A DNA stretch of 64,000 bases from Brucella grignonensis (GCF_002252505.1 NZ_NNRL01000158.1:62001-126000); one strand, 5' to 3'; shown: positions 26,793-36,006, counted from the first letter of the stretch. A program made the numbers and translations. The notes: generated from the letters alone by a model not told the origin.

Positions 26793-27476
26793 TTATTCTT
26801 CGTCTTCGTCGGTGTTTGAGCTCTTCAGCGAAGAGAGCTTTGCGAATACCTTGTCCGCATCGAGCTCTTCTTCTTCAGGCGCCGCATCACGATAATCGAA
26901 GTTTTCGGTCGCAGATGCTGGCAGCAATGTGCTGTCGGATTCCTGTGCCGGGCGATTGCGTGCTGCACGTTCGACTTCAAGATCAAGATCGATCTGCGTG
27001 CAAAGACCGAGCGTCACAGGATCCATCGCCGTCAGATTGGCTGAATTCCAGTGACTGCGGTTACGAATCTGTTCGATGGTCGACTTGGTCGTGCCGATCA
27101 GACGGGAGACCTGCGCATCTTTCAGTTCAGGATGGTTACGCACCAGCCAGAGAATCGCATTTGGACGGTCCTGACGCTTGGAAAGCGGCGTGTAACGTGG
27201 TCCCTTGCGCTTGGCTTCTGGTACACGCACCTTCGGGTCGGAAAGCTTCAAGCGGTGATAAGGATCCTTTTCACCCTTGGCAATTTCTTCGCGCGAAATC
27301 TGTCCAGTGATAACTGGATCAAGCCCCTTGATGCCCTGCGAAGCTTCACCGTCAGCAATTGCCTTCACCTCAAGCGGATGCAGCTTGCAGAAAGCAGCAA
27401 TCTGATCAAAAGACAAAGCCGTATTATCGACGAGCCAGACGGCCGTTGCCTTCGGCATAAGAAGCTGGGTGGCCAT
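26793..27476 (-). CDS. trcR: DUF1013 cell-cycle regulator TrcR
   Basis: A 227-aa alphaproteobacterial protein of the DUF1013 family, named TrcR (cell cycle transcriptional regulator) in current annotation. Two helix-turn-helix-like segments are visible: LSFDQIAAFCKLHPLEVKAI (about residues 21-40) and LKDAQVSRLIGTTKSTIEQI (about 116-135). The C-terminus is acidic and probably disordered, ending NTDEDEE. It ends at a strong terminator. It is flanked by two direct copies of the type C repeat (26644 and 28750), 2.1 kb apart, which also enclose the oxidoreductase gene. Confidence 0.88.
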   Translation of the reverse strand: MATQLLMPKATAVWLVDNTALSFDQIAAFCKLHPLEVKAIADGEASQGIKGLDPVITGQISREEIAKGEKDPYHRLKLSDPKVRVPEAKRKGPRYTPLSKRQDRPNAILWLVRNHPELKDAQVSRLIGTTKSTIEQIRNRSHWNSANLTAMDPVTLGLCTQIDLDLEVERAARNRPAQESDSTLLPASATENFDYRDAAPEEEELDADKVFAKLSSLKSSNTDEDEE

Positions 27477-27641
27477 TAGATATAATCCTTCTGTTCGTCC
27501 GCTCCGGTGGTGCGGGACGTGGGGAAAACCACAAATTCCGGGAAATCACGGCTTATATATATTTTTTTTGACCATAGAGCAAGAAAGGGCTTCCACCACA
27601 TCCCCTATTCTCTATCGGGTGCGAGAAAGACGTCTCCGGCA

Positions 27642-28646
27642 TCATGCTACGTCGAGGACAATTTTGCCTATATGCTGACCACCTTCCATCCGGTCGTGTG
27701 CCCGCCAAGCGTCTTTGAGCGGAAAAATCATATCCATGACCGGAGAGACGCTGCGTGCTGCCAGAAGCGGCCAGACTTTTGCCTCCAGTTCCCGCGCGAT
27801 GCCCGCTTTGAAGTCCACAGACCGCGGACGTAATGTCGAGCCAGTATGGGTGAGGCGTTTCGTCATCAGAAGTGCAAAATTTGCGGTTGCCTTGGCACCA
27901 TTCAGAAACGCAATCTGTACGATCCGTCCATCCTCTGCTGCGGCCTTGTAGTTACGATCCACATAGTCGCCGCCCACCATATCGAGAATGACATCTGCTC
28001 CCTTGCCTTTGGTCGCATCTTTGACAGCCGTTACGAAGTCCTCATCGCGATAGTTCACGGCCCTGTCTGCGCCGAGCTTCAGACAGGCCTCGCACTTGTC
28101 GGCCGAACCCGCCGTAACAATCACATTGGCACCCAATGCTTTGCCAAGCTGAATAGCTGTTGTTCCGATGCCCGATGAGCCACCGTGAATCAGCAATGTC
28201 TCGCCCTCTTTCAGCCCGCCACGCTCAAACACATTGTGCCAGACGGTGAAAAATGTTTCGGGGATGGCAGCAGCTTCAATATAGCCATAGCCGGAAGGCA
28301 GAGGCAGCGCATTGGTTTCGTGTACGATTGCATATTCGGCATAACCGCCACCAGCAAGCAGCGCCACAATCTGATCGCCGACCTTGTAACGTTCGACGCC
28401 TTCGCCAAGCGCAACAATATCCCCCGCAATCTCAAGTCCCGGAATATCCGACGCACCCGCCGGTGGCGCATAATGGCCTTCACGCTGAAGAACGTCAGGG
28501 CGATTAACGCCCGCCGCACGTATCCGAACCAGAACTTCCCCTGCTTTTGGTTCAGGCACCGAACGCTGGATCGGACGCAGCATATGCGCGCCACCCGGGC
28601 CTGCAATTTCGATTGCTGTCATCTGGGAAGGCAGTTCGGCCATCAT
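27642..28646 (-). CDS. NAD(P)H:quinone oxidoreductase (PIG3-like MDR family)
   Basis: A 334-aa zinc-free medium-chain dehydrogenase. N-terminal GroES-like domain with VNRPDVLQREGHYAPPAGAS, a nucleotide-binding HGGSSGIGTTAIQLGKALG (near residue 148) and the PIG3-like C-terminus. Such enzymes reduce quinones with NADPH. ATG 28646 follows AGGAG; the frame to 28673 is ignored. It is divergent from DUF1192, an arrangement often seen in Alphaproteobacteria together with the DUF1013 gene. Confidence 0.88.
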   Translation of the reverse strand: MMAELPSQMTAIEIAGPGGAHMLRPIQRSVPEPKAGEVLVRIRAAGVNRPDVLQREGHYAPPAGASDIPGLEIAGDIVALGEGVERYKVGDQIVALLAGGGYAEYAIVHETNALPLPSGYGYIEAAAIPETFFTVWHNVFERGGLKEGETLLIHGGSSGIGTTAIQLGKALGANVIVTAGSADKCEACLKLGADRAVNYRDEDFVTAVKDATKGKGADVILDMVGGDYVDRNYKAAAEDGRIVQIAFLNGAKATANFALLMTKRLTHTGSTLRPRSVDFKAGIARELEAKVWPLLAARSVSPVMDMIFPLKDAWRAHDRMEGGQHIGKIVLDVA

Positions 28647-28749
28647 GATTAAACTCCTGTTCAAATTGCCCATAGCGCCGATTGGTCTGCAACGGGATTA
28701 CCCTTTATGCGCCGCAGAAATGCCTCACGTCGAGTGCAACGCATTTCAT

Positions 28750-28854
28750 TAGAGCACCGGGCGCCCTATTGGGCGCGCAAAGGTCGCTCTAACACTTTAA
28801 AATTAGAGCATAATCTTACCTTAAACTGATCCAAGTTTAAGGAATTATGCTCTA
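28750..28854. repeat. composite two-hairpin repeat, type C, copy 2
   Basis: Same layout as 26644-26745, with TAGAGC at the start and GCTCTA at the end; the second hairpin is more complete here (CCTTAAACT GATCC AAGTTTAAGG). It lies in the divergent intergenic region between the oxidoreductase and DUF1192. Confidence 0.85.
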
Positions 28855-28953
28855 GGGAAATCATCATCGATTTCTTGAAATATATATGCGAAGATTCAAG
28901 GTGTTAAATCTTTTCTGCCCTTATAGTTCCGTCATAGACCCCGGAGGAAGGCC

Positions 28954-29145
28954 ATGAGCGGTATCGATGAAGATGCAAACAAACCGCGCGACAGTGTGGT
29001 TCTGAGTGAAGATGAATTATCGCTGCTTTCGGTTCTCGAGATCGAGCAGCGCATCACTTTGCTACAATCCGAAATTGAGCGTCTGAAGGCTGAAAGGCAC
29101 AGAAAAGGCGACAGCCGCGCTGCTGCCGAGGCGCTTTTCCGCTGA
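28954..29145 (+). CDS. DUF1192 small protein
   Basis: A 63-aa acidic protein starting MSGIDEDANKPRD. The DUF1192 core is SLLSVLEIEQRITLLQSEIE, a short amphipathic helix with coiled-coil spacing. GGAGGAAGGCC precedes the ATG. Function unknown. It is divergent from the quinone oxidoreductase, as in many relatives, and followed by an MFS gene 73 bases on with an intervening stem (AAGTCGC/GCGACTT near 29181-29201). Confidence 0.82.
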   Translation: MSGIDEDANKPRDSVVLSEDELSLLSVLEIEQRITLLQSEIERLKAERHRKGDSRAAAEALFR

Positions 29146-29218
29146 AAAGCCGTCTCAGCCTGATCATTAACGATAGAGCGAAGTCGCGTCTCGTGCGACT
29201 TCATAAAATCCCGGGAAC

Positions 29219-30463
29219 GTGATCTTGCGTATTTACATTCAGGTTCTGGCACTACTCTGTGGCACAGCCTTTCTTCTGATGGCCTCCGGTCTCCATGGTC
29301 TGCTGCTTCCATTGCGTGGTGGCCTCGAAGGCTTCTCCGTTGCGTCTCTTGGTATGCTGGGCACCACATGGGCGGGAGGCTTTGTCGCAGGCTGTCTCTT
29401 CGCCCCGCGCCTTGTACGGCGCGTCGGGCACGTTCGTGCCTTTGGCTGTTTTGCAGCTTCTGCAGCCGTCATCGCGCTTCTGTCAGGCATCTATATCGAT
29501 GTGATATCTTGGATTATTCTGCGCACCTTCACCGGCTTCTCCATGGCTGGTGCGTTCATGGTGATTGAAAGCTGGCTCAACGAGCGCGCCACCAATGAAT
29601 CACGCGGCAAGATTTTTGGCCTCTATATGATGGTCAACTACGGTGCCACAATGAGCGGTCAGATGATGGTAGCGAACGGCGATATCCGCAGCGATCATCT
29701 GTTTATGATCACAGGCATTCTCTTCTGTCTGGCGTTGATCCCAACGGCAATGTCTACGGCTGTCAGTCCAAAACCGCTCACGGAAGTCCAACTTGATCTC
29801 AAAGCACTTTACCGCAATTCGCCCGCAGCCTTTGTGGGCTGTATTCTGATCGGCATTGCCAACGGTGCATGGGGCACGCTGGGTGCCGTATTTGGCGCGA
29901 AATCCGGTATTTCGACCACAGAAATCGCCTTGATGGTCAGTGTTACCATCGCCGCTGGTGCTTTGATGCAAATTCCGGTCGGGCGCATTTCTGATCTCGT
30001 TGACCGGCGCTATGTTCTGGCAGGGGTTGCTTCACTTGCAGCTCTCGTCGGACTTATGGCCTTTATAATCGGCCCATCAAACGGCAAGATCATCATCATC
30101 ATGACAGGCTGCTACGGCGCGCTCGCCTATGCACTCTATCCTGTCGCTGTTGCCCATGCAAACGATCACGCTTCCTCTGAAAGCTTCGTGAAAGTATCGA
30201 GTGGCCTGTTGCTGCTTTACGGTTTTGGTACCATGCTTGGTCCATTGCTGGCCGCAGCTGCAATGGACATCTTCTGGCCGTCTGGTCTTTTCGCCATAAC
30301 TGCCCTCGCCCACATCTCGATCACAGCCTATGCGCTGTTCCGGTCACGCAGGCGCGCCTCAGTACCAAAAGCAGAAAAAGAACAGTTCAAAAGCATGCCA
30401 TCAGTCAAAAGCGCAACACCTGAAGCGATGAATCTCGACCCGAGGGCCGAGACAGACAGCTAG
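29219..30463 (+). CDS. MFS transporter (YcaD-like)
   Basis: A 414-aa permease with about 12 hydrophobic segments. The first cytoplasmic loop carries RLVRRVGHVRAFG and the motif around MIESWLNERATNESRGKIFG is typical of YcaD-like sugar or drug antiporters. It starts at a GTG (29219) after GGGAAC. The hydrophilic C-terminal 40 residues are lysine- and serine-rich. Substrate unknown. A hairpin terminator follows. Confidence 0.85.
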   Translation: MILRIYIQVLALLCGTAFLLMASGLHGLLLPLRGGLEGFSVASLGMLGTTWAGGFVAGCLFAPRLVRRVGHVRAFGCFAASAAVIALLSGIYIDVISWIILRTFTGFSMAGAFMVIESWLNERATNESRGKIFGLYMMVNYGATMSGQMMVANGDIRSDHLFMITGILFCLALIPTAMSTAVSPKPLTEVQLDLKALYRNSPAAFVGCILIGIANGAWGTLGAVFGAKSGISTTEIALMVSVTIAAGALMQIPVGRISDLVDRRYVLAGVASLAALVGLMAFIIGPSNGKIIIIMTGCYGALAYALYPVAVAHANDHASSESFVKVSSGLLLLYGFGTMLGPLLAAAAMDIFWPSGLFAITALAHISITAYALFRSRRRASVPKAEKEQFKSMPSVKSATPEAMNLDPRAETDS

Positions 30464-30487
30464 AGTCTGTGGGGAATAGCCAACAAA

Positions 30488-30513
30488 AAAAGCAGCGAAT
30501 AATCGCTGCTTTT
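30488..30513 (+). terminator. terminator after the MFS gene
   Basis: AAAAGCAGCGA ATAA TCGCTGCTTTT, 25 bases after the MFS stop. Confidence 0.8.
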
Positions 30514-30689
30514 CATAGTGCTGTTAAATTCGTCTAATATTGGATAGGGGAGGATGCTCGGCGGCTGATGCACAGCCGCCAACATCTTCAACAGTACCGT
30601 CCTATTGGCCGTCATCAATGGCGATTGCGTACTGCTTGTAGAGCTTCCGGATTTTAAACCTTACGTTCAGACCTTACTCGATCAAAACA
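30514..30689. other. intergenic region with a strong stem and a possible gene remnant
   Basis: GGCGGCTG ATGCA CAGCCGCC forms a strong stem at 30560-30582, extended by GATG/CATC to 30553-30587, with no T-run. On the minus strand, bases 30665-30604 translate without interruption to KIRKLYKQYAIAIDDGQ then a stop; this resembles the N-terminal helix of SnoaL/NTF2-like proteins, but there is no usable start codon and the right side is occupied by the repeat at 30690. No intact gene is seen. Confidence 0.3.
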
Positions 30690-30755
30690 CGCTCTACTTA
30701 ATAGTTAAACTGTGAGAGCGACCTTTATGCGCCCAATAAGGAACACGACGCTCTA
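30690..30755 (-). repeat. diverged inverted copy of the type C repeat
   Basis: Read on the minus strand: TAGAGCG, then CCTTATTGGGCGC, AAAGGTCGCTCT and a shortened tail. It matches the first hairpin of the copies at 26644 and 28750 with several changes, and lies in opposite orientation. Confidence 0.7.
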
Positions 30756-30768
30756 TTGACGGACTATT

Positions 30769-30951
30769 TTAATGTCGAGTGACTTGAGTTCTCAGTTTTT
30801 CGATCTGTTCCTTGAGCACGAGCTTTTTGCGCTTGAGAGATGCAACGTGAAGATTGTCCATTGCCGGTGACGCCATGGCATCGGAAATTTCCTGCTCCAG
30901 AGCGCCGTGCTTCTTTTCGAGCGTGGCAAGATGGGACTCGATAGCCATCAT
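30769..30951 (-). CDS. DUF465 (YdcH-like) protein, copy 1
   Basis: A 60-aa helical-hairpin protein with the DUF465 pattern: SHLATLEKKHGALEQEI, then DNLHVASLKRKKLVLKEQI. AAAGGAG stands five bases before the ATG at 30951, fixing the start; 21 further upstream codons are ignored. Family function is unknown. A second DUF465 gene lies divergently at 31280, a conserved Rhizobiales arrangement upstream of purE. Confidence 0.85.
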   Translation of the reverse strand: MMAIESHLATLEKKHGALEQEISDAMASPAMDNLHVASLKRKKLVLKEQIEKLRTQVTRH

Positions 30952-31279
30952 CAATTCTCCTTTGGTTGGCTTCTCAAAGGATGAAACCGTGCGCGAAGTA
31001 CCTGCCAACCGCAAAGCTTCACCCGCTCACACTGCGCAAATACCCAAAATACTCCTGTTTTCGGGCCAATTACGCAGTCCCGATTGTCATGAGCCGCAGC
31101 CCATTGACAGCCACTCATGACAGAACCATGACACTTTGGCATGAGTAAGGTCGAAAGTCGAATTTGTCGTGGTAGCATTTTCCAATCACGAAAAATGTGA
31201 TAAGGGCTGCTCTCGAAACGGGTCTGTGCCGCGCTGGTACGGCCCGTAATATCATTCTGAACAATACGGGGCAAACCGC

Positions 31280-31483
31280 ATGTCCGATCAGGAACAGGCC
31301 GAAATCAGATTGGCCGTCGCACGTCTGAAACAGGAACACGCGGATTTCGATGCAGCCATCAACGCCATGATGCAGGTGGGCTGCGATCAGCTGCGCATTC
31401 AGCGTATGAAAAAGAAAAAGCTCGCCATCAAAGACAAGCTGCAGGAAATGGAAGATCACGTCATTCCTGACATCATCGCGTGA
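31280..31483 (+). CDS. DUF465 protein, copy 2
   Basis: A 67-aa relative of the upstream DUF465 protein. The shared core is [16 protein letters not shown] followed by [19 protein letters not shown]. It is 95 bases before purE and read in the same direction. In the 265 bases between the two DUF465 genes, TTGTCATGAG and CTCATGACA arms near 31085-31122 form a nine-base stem with a large loop. Function unknown. Confidence 0.85.
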   Translation: MSDQEQAEIRLAVARLKQEHADFDAAINAMMQVGCDQLRIQRMKKKKLAIKDKLQEMEDHVIPDIIA

Positions 31484-31577
31484 GCTTCATATAACAAAGA
31501 GTTTACAGCCGGGGTTCGCCCGGCTTTGTTTTTATTATGTCAAAAACCGAACTATGGAAGCGGAGCAAGAAAGATCA

Positions 31578-32072
31578 ATGAGCGTGAGTGCAGACGTCGC
31601 CATCATCATGGGCAGCCAGTCCGATTGGGAAACCATGCGCCATGCAGCAGACACACTGGAGGCTCTCGGCATTTCCTTTGACGCCCGCATCGTCTCTGCG
31701 CATCGCACACCAGATCGCCTCGTCGCTTTCGCCAAAGGTGCAAAAGCCGAGGGCTTCAAGGTCGTGATCGCCGGTGCTGGTGGAGCAGCTCATCTTCCCG
31801 GCATGGCCGCAGCCATGACGTCTCTTCCGGTATTTGGCGTGCCCGTACAATCCAAAGCTCTTTCGGGACAGGACTCCCTTCTATCCATCGTCCAGATGCC
31901 TGCGGGTATTCCCGTCGGCACTCTGGCTATCGGCCGTGCAGGTGCTGTGAATGCAGCGCTTCTCTCCGCAGCCGTTCTCGCACTTTATGACGATGCACTC
32001 GCAGTACGTTTGGACGAATGGCGCACAGCGCAGACCGAAAGCGTTGCAGAACGCCCATCCGATGAGGTCTGA
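31578..32072 (+). CDS. purE: 5-(carboxyamino)imidazole ribonucleotide mutase
   Basis: A 164-aa class I PurE that converts N5-CAIR to CAIR in purine synthesis. The motif [12 protein letters not shown] is near the N-terminus, SAHRTPDRL (catalytic His) near residue 42, and [12 protein letters not shown] near 72. ATG 31578 fits the family; a start at 31554 would add eight unsupported residues. The stop is one base before the purK ATG, so the two are translationally coupled. Confidence 0.96.
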   Translation: MSVSADVAIIMGSQSDWETMRHAADTLEALGISFDARIVSAHRTPDRLVAFAKGAKAEGFKVVIAGAGGAAHLPGMAAAMTSLPVFGVPVQSKALSGQDSLLSIVQMPAGIPVGTLAIGRAGAVNAALLSAAVLALYDDALAVRLDEWRTAQTESVAERPSDEV

Positions 32073-32073
32073 T

Positions 32074-33162
32074 ATGGTAGATTCAGCACTGAAAGCAGGG
32101 TCGACAATCGGTATCATCGGCGGCGGTCAGCTTGGCCGCATGCTGGCAATGGCGGCTGCACGCCTCGGATATGAGACCATCATTCTGGAACCGCAGGCCG
32201 ATTGCCCTGCCGCACAGGTGGCAAACCGTCAGATCGTTGCAGCTTATGATGATCCGGCAGCACTTGCAGCGCTCGCAGTGGTATCTGACGTCATCACCTA
32301 TGAATTCGAGAACGTACCTGTATCAGCCGCAGACAAGCTGGCTGAATCAGCTCTCGTTTTCCCGCCACCGGCAGCGCTCGAAATCTCGCAGGATCGCTTC
32401 ACCGAAAAGCAGTTCCTCAATGAAAGCGGTATCGAGACTGCACCCTGGCGTCTTGTCGATGATGAGGAAACACTCATTGCAGCGCTCGGTGCGCTTGGTG
32501 AACGCGGAATTCTGAAAACCCGTCGACTGGGTTATGATGGCAAGGGACAGGTTCGCCTGACCTCACTCAACGAAGACGAAGCCCGCAAGGCACTGGAAAC
32601 GATCAAGCACGCGCCTGCTATCCTGGAAGGTTTTATTTCGTTTGAGCGTGAGGTTTCGGTCATCGCAGCCCGTGATCGCGACGGCAATGTAGCAATCTTT
32701 GATATTGCGGAAAACGTTCATAAGGACGGCATTCTAGCAACCTCGACGGTTCCTGCCTCCATCTCGGCTCAGACAGCAGATGCTGCCAGCAAGGCTGCTG
32801 AAAAGCTTTTGCATGCGCTTGATTATGTCGGCGTGCTCGGCCTCGAATTCTTCGTTCTTGCGGACGGCACCCTGCTTGCCAATGAGTTTGCGCCACGCGT
32901 GCACAATTCCGGCCATTGGACAGAGGCCGCTTGCGCCATTTCGCAGTTCGAACAGCATATTCGTGCTGTCGCGGGCCTTCCGTTAGGCGACACGGTTCGC
33001 CATTCCGATTGCGTGATGGAAAATCTGATCGGTGACGATGTTGAGCAGGTGCCAGCGATTCTCGCAGAATCGAATGCAGTGCTGCATCTCTATGGCAAGA
33101 AGGAAGCCCGCCCGGGCCGCAAGATGGGTCACGTAACCCGTATAAAGCCCCGCGCAAATTGA
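32074..33162 (+). CDS. purK: N5-carboxyaminoimidazole ribonucleotide synthase
   Basis: A 362-aa ATP-grasp enzyme that makes N5-CAIR from AIR, bicarbonate and ATP, the step before PurE. It shows IGIIGGGQLGRMLAMAAARL at the N-terminus, the ATP-grasp LKTRRLGYDGKGQ near residue 147 and NEFAPRVHNSGHWT near 270. The start at 32074, directly after the purE stop, is chosen; the frame extends upstream inside purE only as an overlap. A short stem (GGGGGAATCC/GGATTCCCC-like) follows the stop. Confidence 0.96.
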   Translation: MVDSALKAGSTIGIIGGGQLGRMLAMAAARLGYETIILEPQADCPAAQVANRQIVAAYDDPAALAALAVVSDVITYEFENVPVSAADKLAESALVFPPPAALEISQDRFTEKQFLNESGIETAPWRLVDDEETLIAALGALGERGILKTRRLGYDGKGQVRLTSLNEDEARKALETIKHAPAILEGFISFEREVSVIAARDRDGNVAIFDIAENVHKDGILATSTVPASISAQTADAASKAAEKLLHALDYVGVLGLEFFVLADGTLLANEFAPRVHNSGHWTEAACAISQFEQHIRAVAGLPLGDTVRHSDCVMENLIGDDVEQVPAILAESNAVLHLYGKKEARPGRKMGHVTRIKPRAN

Positions 33163-33397
33163 GTAATACGGGGGAATCCATCCGATTCCCCTGCTATCAG
33201 GCCTCTGCGGCAAGATTTTCAGAACAGAGCTTCGTGAATCTGCCGCGCAGGAGTTGACATTTGGCTGGAATATTGTGTATTTCGGCCAACCCTTCGGGCA
33301 GGAATACTGCCTGTAACCAATTGGCGCCTTGGGCGCCTGTTTTTATGCAGCCCGGCGGCATGTCCTGTCGATGGGCCAACCAAGACCGGTGATTGAC

Positions 33398-33523
33398 ATG
33401 AAGATCAAGAATTCGCTCAAGGCGCTCAAGGCTCGTCATCGTGACTGCCAGCTCGTTCGCCGCAAGGGCCGCGTTTACATCATCAATAAGACTGCTCCGC
33501 GCTTCAAGGCACGTCAGGGCTAA
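33398..33523 (+). CDS. rpmJ: 50S ribosomal protein L36, zinc-free form
   Basis: A 41-aa protein starting [18 protein letters not shown]. It is the alternative (YkgO-type) L36: only one cysteine (C17) remains of the zinc ligands. The longer upstream frame (from 33329) is not part of the gene. It stands alone after purK with about 235 bases of leader that contain a GGCGCC stem near 33323. Confidence 0.93.
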   Translation: MKIKNSLKALKARHRDCQLVRRKGRVYIINKTAPRFKARQG

Positions 33524-33560
33524 TCTTATTTTTGATTTTGCATTTGACGTTTCGCTGCGC

Positions 33561-34256
33561 ATGATAAAGATTATGCGCATGCGGAACGTTTTTGCACATC
33601 GGGGTTACCTCTCGCTTTTATCAGCCTTTGGCGCAGCTTTGCTTGTTACAAGCCCTGCCCTTGCTGATACAACAAAGCCATCGCTCACAGCCCCTATCCT
33701 GCCTGTTCAGGTTGGCGCTGACAGCGAACAAAAGCCACCGCAAACAAATTCTGCCCCGGCTGCAGCGCAAACGCCTGAAGAGCGCCTCGACAAGCTTTTT
33801 GCTGATCTCAAGCGCACATCCGACGAGACGAAGGCGCGCCGCATCACCGTTCAGATCAATCAGATCTGGTCGCAGTCAGGCAGCGCTACGGTAGACCTGC
33901 TCGTGCAATGGGCAAGTAGCGCCATGCTTGAAAAACGCTACACTTCAGCACTCGATTTCCTGAATGAAGCCATAGCAATCGATCCGGACTATGCTGAGGC
34001 ATGGAACCGTCGTGCAACGGTCTATTACCTGCGTAACGACTATGCTCATGCCATGTATGACATCAATCGTACGCTGGAGCTTGAGCCCCGCCATTATGGG
34101 GCGCTCACCGGCATGGCAGATATTCTGCGCGCACGCGGACTGAAAGAACAGGCAATGCGAGCCTATGAACAGGCATTGCAGATCAATCCGATGATGCGCG
34201 ACGCTCAGAAGAGCTTCTTCGATCTCACAGAAGAATTAAGCGACACCCGCACCTGA
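33561..34256 (+). CDS. exported tetratricopeptide-repeat protein
   Basis: About 231 aa. The signal peptide (core GYLSLLSAFGAALLVTSPALA, cleaved before DTTKPSL) is followed by a proline- and alanine-rich linker and three TPR repeats (residues about 125-225: LDFLNEAIAIDPDYAEAWNR, VYYLRNDYAHAMYDINRTLE, and AMRAYEQALQINP). It is probably a periplasmic scaffold. The start is uncertain (33561, 33573 or 33579); none has a strong ribosome site. It is followed by a large palindromic repeat at 34268. Confidence 0.8.
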   Translation: MIKIMRMRNVFAHRGYLSLLSAFGAALLVTSPALADTTKPSLTAPILPVQVGADSEQKPPQTNSAPAAAQTPEERLDKLFADLKRTSDETKARRITVQINQIWSQSGSATVDLLVQWASSAMLEKRYTSALDFLNEAIAIDPDYAEAWNRRATVYYLRNDYAHAMYDINRTLELEPRHYGALTGMADILRARGLKEQAMRAYEQALQINPMMRDAQKSFFDLTEELSDTRT

Positions 34257-34267
34257 TTTTTCCTCAA

Positions 34268-34373
34268 TAGAGCATTTCCTGTTTTGATTGAATCGTTGGA
34301 AATGCTCTATCTGTTTGTTTTTAAGCATGTCTTTATCCCGAAACCGGTTCCCACTTTTGGGAGACATGCTCTA
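34268..34373. repeat. composite palindromic repeat, type D
   Basis: First stem TAGAGCATTTCC / GGAAATGCTCTA (34268-34309, perfect). A second, larger palindrome at 34324-34373 pairs AGCATGTCTTTATCCCGAAA with TTTTGGGAGACATGCT and ends GCTCTA. The second unit matches a widespread Rhizobiales intergenic palindrome type. It lies between the TPR gene and the convergent pyk. Confidence 0.8.
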
Positions 34374-34381
34374 GGTCAAAC

Positions 34382-34414
34382 AAAAACGCGCTCTTTTCAG
34401 AGCGCGTTTTTTTG
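34382..34414. terminator. bidirectional terminator between the TPR gene and pyk
   Basis: AAAAACGCGCTC TTTTC AGAGCGCGTTTTTTT; A-run before and T-run after, so both convergent genes can use it. Confidence 0.85.
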
Positions 34415-34569
34415 CTTTCATAAGACACCCAACTGGATGGGATTCGGGACTATGGTGAGCCGAAAACGGTGGGATTTGAGAACCGGCGCGCAGCGTACTT
34501 AACGTATGTGAGCACCGGAAGCGAAAAATCACGCCATTTGCAGGCCAACAGAAACCGAATACCGCCAGT

Positions 34570-36006
34570 TTAGTCTGTAGACTGACCGTCAGCACCGATA
34601 TAGGCGATGCGCAGGAGGTTAGTCGCACCCGGCGTTCCGAATGGTACGCCTGCTGTGATGATCAGACGATCGCCAGCCTTGCCGAATTCTTCCTTGAAGG
34701 CAACCTGACAAGCGTGATCGACCATATCTTCCAGATCATGTGCATCTTCGGTAACGACGCAGTGCAGGCCCCAGACAACCGAAAGACGACGTGCGGTGTC
34801 AACAACCGGCGAAAGCGCGATGATTGGCGTACGCGGACGCTCACGCGCCGCACGAAGACCCGTCGTACCAGAAGCTGTATAAGTGACGATTGCCGAAAGG
34901 TTCAACGTTTCTGCAATCTGACGAGCCGCGAGCGAAATCGCGTCAGCGCCAGTCGGCTCGGGGATTGCACGCTGTGCATCGAGAATGCCCGGATAGGTCG
35001 GCTCGCGCTCGACCTTTTCGGCAATACGGTTCATCGTTGCGACAGCTTCAACCGGATACTGACCGGAAGCGGATTCTGCTGAAAGCATGACGGCATCAGC
35101 GCCTTCAAACACGGCAGTCGCAACGTCCGACACTTCAGCGCGGGTCGGAACCGGTGCGGTGATCATCGATTCAAGCATCTGCGTCGCAACCACAACCGGC
35201 TTACCAGCGCGGCGTGCTCTGCGGATCATCTGCTTCTGAATGCCCGGAACGCTTTCCAGCGGCATTTCAACGCCGAGATCACCACGCGCAACCATGATCG
35301 CGTCTGAGAGTTCAATGATCTCATCGAGACGCGTTACAGCCTGCGGCTTTTCGATCTTCGACATCAGACCGACCTTGCCGCCAGAGAACTTGCGGGCCTC
35401 GATCAGATCTTCAGGACGCTGAATGAACGACAGGGCAACCCAGTCGATTTCTTCTTTCAGAACGGCCTCGAAATCCTTGTAATCCTTCTCGGTCAGCGCG
35501 CCGACACCCAGCGTCGTGTCTGGAAGGCTGACGCCCTTACGATCAGAAATGCTGGTTCCAGCGATAACCTTACAACGAATCGACTTGCCATCACTGGCTT
35601 CGGCGATCAGTTCCAGCTTACCGTCGTCGATGAGAAGGCGATGGCCAGGCTCAACAGCTTCCAGAATTTCTGGATGCGGAAGATAAACGCGGGTTTCGTC
35701 GCCGAGCTCTTCATTGTTGTCGAGCGTGAAGGTCTGACCTGCGACGAGCGTAACCTTGGTATTCTTGAACTTACCAACGCGCAGCTTGGGTCCCTGAAGG
35801 TCGGCCAGAATTCCAATAGGACGGCCAAGTTCTTTTTCGACATTACGGATGCGCTTAACAAGCGTGCGCATCGTGTCATGATCGGCATGACTCATGTTGA
35901 TACGGAAGACGTCTGCTCCGGCTTCAAAAAGCTGACGGATGACAGATTCCTCGCCGGACGCCGGGCCGAGTGTGGCGAGAATCTTGACCTTGCGGTTGCG
36001 CTTCAT
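34570..36006 (-). CDS. pyk: pyruvate kinase
   Basis: A 478-aa glycolytic enzyme that converts PEP and ADP to pyruvate and ATP. The N-terminal KILATLGPAS, VFRINMSHAD with the catalytic Arg, and the signature MVARGDLGVEMPLESVP are present, with a C-terminal domain of the usual length. ATG 36006 overlaps the TGA of the upstream DUF1036 gene (ATGA). Stop to terminator is about 155 bases, carrying no gene. Confidence 0.96.
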   Translation of the reverse strand: MKRNRKVKILATLGPASGEESVIRQLFEAGADVFRINMSHADHDTMRTLVKRIRNVEKELGRPIGILADLQGPKLRVGKFKNTKVTLVAGQTFTLDNNEELGDETRVYLPHPEILEAVEPGHRLLIDDGKLELIAEASDGKSIRCKVIAGTSISDRKGVSLPDTTLGVGALTEKDYKDFEAVLKEEIDWVALSFIQRPEDLIEARKFSGGKVGLMSKIEKPQAVTRLDEIIELSDAIMVARGDLGVEMPLESVPGIQKQMIRRARRAGKPVVVATQMLESMITAPVPTRAEVSDVATAVFEGADAVMLSAESASGQYPVEAVATMNRIAEKVEREPTYPGILDAQRAIPEPTGADAISLAARQIAETLNLSAIVTYTASGTTGLRAARERPRTPIIALSPVVDTARRLSVVWGLHCVVTEDAHDLEDMVDHACQVAFKEEFGKAGDRLIITAGVPFGTPGATNLLRIAYIGADGQSTD

